Shown piece by piece: positions 1 to 9,286 of a stretch of DNA of 9,286 nucleotides. This DNA is from an uncultured Klebsiella sp. (GTDB lineage Bacteria > Pseudomonadota > Gammaproteobacteria > Enterobacterales > Enterobacteriaceae), in the NCBI GenBank assembly GCA_902490055.1, contig CABUCP010000084.1:1-9286 (forward strand). Direction: 5' to 3'. The notes beneath the pieces were generated by a model. The model saw nothing but the letters and a program-made list of their open reading frames with translations, ran no database searches and was not told the DNA's origin. The translations under genes were made by a program, and so were the position numbers. Position 1 is the first letter of the stretch. Each line of letters begins with the position of its first letter.

Positions 1-2
1 AA

Positions 3-17
3 TGATAATGATTGCCA
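3..17. promoter_or_regulatory. Fur-box-like site for yqjH/yqjI control region
   Basis: The sequence TGATAAT-G-ATTGCCA fits the 7-1-7 Fur consensus TGATAATnATTATCA with a perfect left arm and five of seven bases in the right arm. In E. coli the ferric-reductase gene yqjH, divergent from yqjI, is repressed by Fur when iron is plentiful. A Fur site at the left edge, beyond yqjI and facing where yqjH should start, fits that arrangement. yqjH itself is outside the window, so the target is inferred. Confidence 0.55.
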
Positions 18-42
18 TTAGTAAAAATGGCAAGTTTTTTTT

Positions 43-70
43 GATATAAAAATCAAGAAAGCGACCTCAA
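43..70 (-). promoter_or_regulatory. Possible promoter of divergent yqjH
   Basis: Read on the minus strand, TTGAGG (70-65) and TATATC (48-43) are separated by 16 bp and resemble a sigma-70 -35 and -10. Transcription would run leftwards through the Fur-like site at 3-17 and out of the window, where yqjH is expected. The -10 lies inside a GATATA box (43-48), so a repressor bound there would block it. This is prediction from weak consensus matches in AT-rich DNA. Confidence 0.28.
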
Positions 71-131
71 AGCAAAAAATAAAATAAAAATATTAAATAT
101 CAATAAATTAAAAATTAATCATCGATGTGTG

Positions 132-159
132 TTGTCTTTATTTCTTTTTTAGATATAAA
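132..159 (+). promoter_or_regulatory. Possible yqjI promoter
   Basis: TTGTCT (132-137) and TATAAA (154-159) lie 16 bp apart and could serve as -35 and -10 for yqjI, whose start codon is at 191. The -10 sits inside the GATATA inverted repeat at 152-170, which would allow autorepression. The whole stretch is AT-rich, so chance matches are likely. Confidence 0.35.
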
Positions 160-174
160 TTAGATATATCAAAA
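151..174. promoter_or_regulatory. Candidate YqjI operator, GATATA/TATATC inverted repeat
   Basis: GATATA (152-157) and TATATC (165-170) form an inverted repeat with a 7-bp spacer, and GATATATC (163-170) is itself a perfect 8-bp palindrome. Related boxes occur further upstream: TTGATATAAA at 41-50 and TTAAATATCAA at 94-104, which on the other strand reads TTGATATTTAA. YqjI-type PadR regulators are known to bind inverted repeats in the yqjH-yqjI intergenic region and to repress both genes. The match to the protein's real site is inferred. Confidence 0.4.
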
Positions 175-190
175 CATACAGGAGAAACCG

Positions 191-736
191 ATGAGACATC
201 ATCACGAAGAAGGCCACGGTCCGCGTGGCCACCACGGCGAACAGGGTGAACACGGCCGTCGCGGCGGCGGACGCCGTCAGCGTTTCTTTGGCCACGGCGA
301 ACTGCGCCTGGTTATCCTCGATATCCTGTCGCGCAACGCCAGCCACGGCTATGAGCTGATTAAAGAGATTGAGGCCCTGACTCAGGGCAATTACAGCCCG
401 AGCCCCGGCGTCATCTACCCAACGCTCGACCTGCTGCAGGATCAGGGATTGATTAGCGTAGAAGACGAAAACGGACGTAAAAAAATCGCTATTACCGAAG
501 AGGGTCGCAGCCTGTGCGCCGAAAGCGGCGAGCAGTTCACGCAGATTCAGGAGCGCCTGCAGGCGCGGATGGTCGGCTGTGAATTACGCAAAAACCCGCA
601 GATGAAACGCGCGCTGGAAAACTTCAAAGCGGTACTGGATCTGAAGGTCAACCAGCAGAGCATCAGCGACGCGCAGTTGAAGCAGATTATCGGCGTGATT
701 GACCGCGCGGCGATGGAAATCTCCCAGCTCGATTAA
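191..736 (+). CDS. yqjI: PadR-family metal-responsive transcriptional repressor YqjI
   Basis: The 181-residue protein is a winged-helix PadR-family repressor. In E. coli its orthologue represses the divergent ferric-reductase gene yqjH and itself, and loses DNA binding when nickel (or iron) is bound. Residues 1-31 form a low-complexity His/Gly/Arg tail with seven histidines (3-5, 9, 14, 15, 21), the likely metal ligands. Residues about 32-107 are the PadR winged helix, including GELRLVILDILSR, SHGYELIKEIE and the wing-region motif PSPGVIYPTLDLLQ. The C-terminal third is helical and should dimerise. The ATG at 191 is preceded by GGAG with 6-nt spacing. The E. coli protein is about 207 residues with several N-terminal cysteines; this one is shorter and has cysteines only in the body (ca. 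116 and 137). The control region upstream carries Fur-like and GATATA sites. Identification is by strong recalled similarity from RGGGRRQRFFGHGELRLVIL onward. Confidence 0.93.
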   Translation: MRHHHEEGHGPRGHHGEQGEHGRRGGGRRQRFFGHGELRLVILDILSRNASHGYELIKEIEALTQGNYSPSPGVIYPTLDLLQDQGLISVEDENGRKKIAITEEGRSLCAESGEQFTQIQERLQARMVGCELRKNPQMKRALENFKAVLDLKVNQQSISDAQLKQIIGVIDRAAMEISQLD

Positions 737-2348
<1,612 letters not shown>

Positions 2349-2357
2349 TTCACACGC

Positions 2358-2387
2358 TACCCTCTCCCGCCCGGAGAGGGTATTTTT
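2358..2387 (+). terminator. Intrinsic terminator of patA
   Basis: TACCCTCTCC (2358-2367) pairs perfectly with GGAGAGGGTA (2373-2382) around the loop CGCCC, followed by TTTTT (2383-2387). It lies 10 nt after the patA stop. Downstream of ygjH on the minus strand the hairpin is not followed by a T run, so it acts mainly for patA. Confidence 0.9.
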
Positions 2388-2391
2388 CGCG

Positions 2392-2727
<336 letters not shown>

Positions 2728-2735
2728 TCACCTCC

Positions 2736-2753
2736 AGTAAATTTTTACTAAAA
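2736..2753. promoter_or_regulatory. Candidate EbgR operator upstream of ygjH
   Basis: AGTAAA-TT-TTTACT (2736-2749) is an inverted repeat, and TTTTACTAAA (2743-2752) is the exact reverse complement of TTTAGTAAAA in the ebgA promoter region (4066-4075). It lies in the ygjH leader or promoter, adjoining the ygjH ribosome binding site, and about 180 bp upstream of ebgR. The assignment to EbgR rests only on the recurrence of the motif around ebg genes. Confidence 0.35.
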
Positions 2754-3915
<1,162 letters not shown>

Positions 3916-3926
3916 TCCAACCATAT

Positions 3927-4011
3927 CCCGGCGGCGCTACGCCTGGCCGGGCTACCAGTGCTACCCAGAACGCCATTCTGTAGGTCGGGTAAGGCGAAGC
4001 CGCCACCCGAC
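3927..4011. repeat. Pair of inverted REP elements (BIME) between ebgR and ebgA
   Basis: Two related hairpins face each other. The first, 3927-3951, pairs CCCGGC with GCCGGG plus an inner GGCG-CTA-CGCC and ends in CTAC. The second, 3984-4011, pairs GTCGGGT with ACCCGAC plus an inner GGCG-AAGC-CGCC and begins with GTAG. They are the same palindromic unit in opposite orientation with about 24 nt between them, the usual BIME arrangement of enterobacteria. The pair follows the ebgR stop and can protect the ebgR mRNA 3' end or mark the unit boundary. Confidence 0.85.
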
Positions 4012-4027
4012 ACAAAGCGGCTCATTT

Positions 4028-4043
4028 TGTGATCGAGTTAAAG
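4028..4043. promoter_or_regulatory. CRP-like site upstream of ebgA
   Basis: TGTGATCGAGTTAAAG has a perfect left half (TGTGA plus TC) and a degenerate right half of the CRP consensus TGTGATCTAGATCACA, 11 of 16 matches. It lies about 66 bp before the ebgA start codon. Catabolite control of a beta-galactosidase operon would be expected. The 15-bp core recurs exactly at 9262-9276. It could instead bind another regulator. Confidence 0.45.
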
Positions 4044-4065
4044 TAAATCATCTCTGGCGATTTTA

Positions 4066-4086
4066 TTTAGTAAAAGTTTTATCTTA
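4066..4086. promoter_or_regulatory. Candidate EbgR operator in the ebgA promoter
   Basis: TTTAGTAAAA (4066-4075) and TTTTATCTTA (4077-4086) form a degenerate inverted repeat around a central G, in the size range of LacI-family operators. The left half recurs in inverted form before ygjH (2743-2752) and, with one change, before ebgR (2850-2859). A possible -10 (TATCTT, 4080-4085) lies inside it, so binding would block transcription of ebgA. The ebgA ribosome binding site GGAGG follows at 4100-4104. Confidence 0.45.
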
Positions 4087-4090
4087 TTAA

Positions 4091-7647
<3,557 letters not shown>

Positions 7648-7667
7648 ACCCGCATTAAGCGACAATG

Positions 7668-7697
7668 GAGGTCAACGGGTATTCCCGTTGGCCTTTT
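7668..7697 (+). terminator. Hairpin between ebgC and ygjI, weak terminator or attenuator
   Basis: GGTCAACGGG (7670-7679) pairs with CCCGTTGGCC (7684-7693), one G-T pair, around the loop TATT, and is followed by only four T (7694-7697). The short T run suggests incomplete termination, so part of the ebgAC transcript may run on into ygjI. No obvious strong promoter lies in the 45 bp between it and ygjI. Confidence 0.65.
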
Positions 7698-7727
7698 CGG
7701 TTCCAGCCCGCTGCGACGGGTAAATGA

Positions 7728-9179
<1,452 letters not shown>

Positions 9180-9189
9180 CTTTCCTGTC

Positions 9190-9226
9190 ATCCCGCCAGC
9201 GCCTTTATAGCTGGCGGGATTTTTTT
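9190..9226 (+). terminator. Intrinsic terminator of ygjI / ebg operon
   Basis: ATCCCGCCAGC (9190-9200) pairs perfectly with GCTGGCGGGAT (9210-9220) around a 9-nt loop, followed by a T run to 9226. It begins 11 nt after the ygjI stop and should end the ebgA-ebgC-ygjI transcript. Confidence 0.93.
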
Positions 9227-9260
9227 ACCCCTTCCTGATTACGTATTGCTCAACCATTTT

Positions 9261-9276
9261 CGTGATCGAGTTAAAG
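9261..9276. promoter_or_regulatory. Second copy of the CRP-like word, upstream of the next gene
   Basis: CGTGATCGAGTTAAAG shares 15 bases exactly (9262-9276) with the site before ebgA (4029-4043), and both are preceded by CATTTT. It lies beyond the ygjI terminator, so it should belong to the control region of the next gene to the right, which is outside the window. In E. coli that neighbour would be ygjJ/ygjK. Confidence 0.4.
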
Positions 9277-9286
9277 CAATTCAGTT

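Overview
The window is a stretch of ordinary enterobacterial chromosome. Gene order and protein sequences match the E. coli yqjI-(aer)-patA-ygjH-ebgR-ebgA-ebgC-ygjI neighbourhood as I remember it. GC-rich codon use and the REP type suggest a Klebsiella/Raoultella/Enterobacter-like member of the Enterobacteriaceae; I cannot fix the genus. I see no insertion sequence, phage gene, tRNA, rRNA or CRISPR array.

Left part (1-999): an AT-rich control region carries a Fur-box-like site and GATATA-type inverted repeats, followed by yqjI, a PadR-family metal-responsive repressor. Its usual divergent target, the ferric-reductase gene yqjH, would lie just off the left edge. The aerotaxis gene aer, which sits between yqjI and patA in E. 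coli, is absent. The gap holds a hairpin and then a well-formed sigma-54 promoter for patA.

Middle (1000-2724): patA encodes putrescine aminotransferase. The canonical start (TTG at 1000, with a good ribosome binding site) opens a frame that spells the normal PatA N-terminus but stops at 1081-1083. The rest of the protein continues in another frame from a GTG at 1080 that overlaps that stop. Compared with the remembered E. coli gene about 31 nt are missing at the junction. This is the most unusual feature of the window. A strong terminator follows, then the convergent gene ygjH, a small tRNA-binding OB-fold protein.

Right part (2725-9286): the evolved beta-galactosidase (ebg) locus. It has the LacI-family repressor gene ebgR, a REP pair, then ebgA (large beta-galactosidase subunit) overlapping ebgC (small subunit) by 4 nt, a weak hairpin, and ygjI (APC-type permease) closed by a strong terminator. 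A TTTTACTRAA motif recurs upstream of ygjH, ebgR and ebgA and is a candidate EbgR operator. A 15-bp CRP-like word before ebgA recurs exactly in the last 30 bases, presumably in front of the next gene.

I found no convincing new biological system. The points worth a second look are the broken or split patA reading frame, the two shared regulatory motifs, and the cysteine-free metal tail of YqjI.
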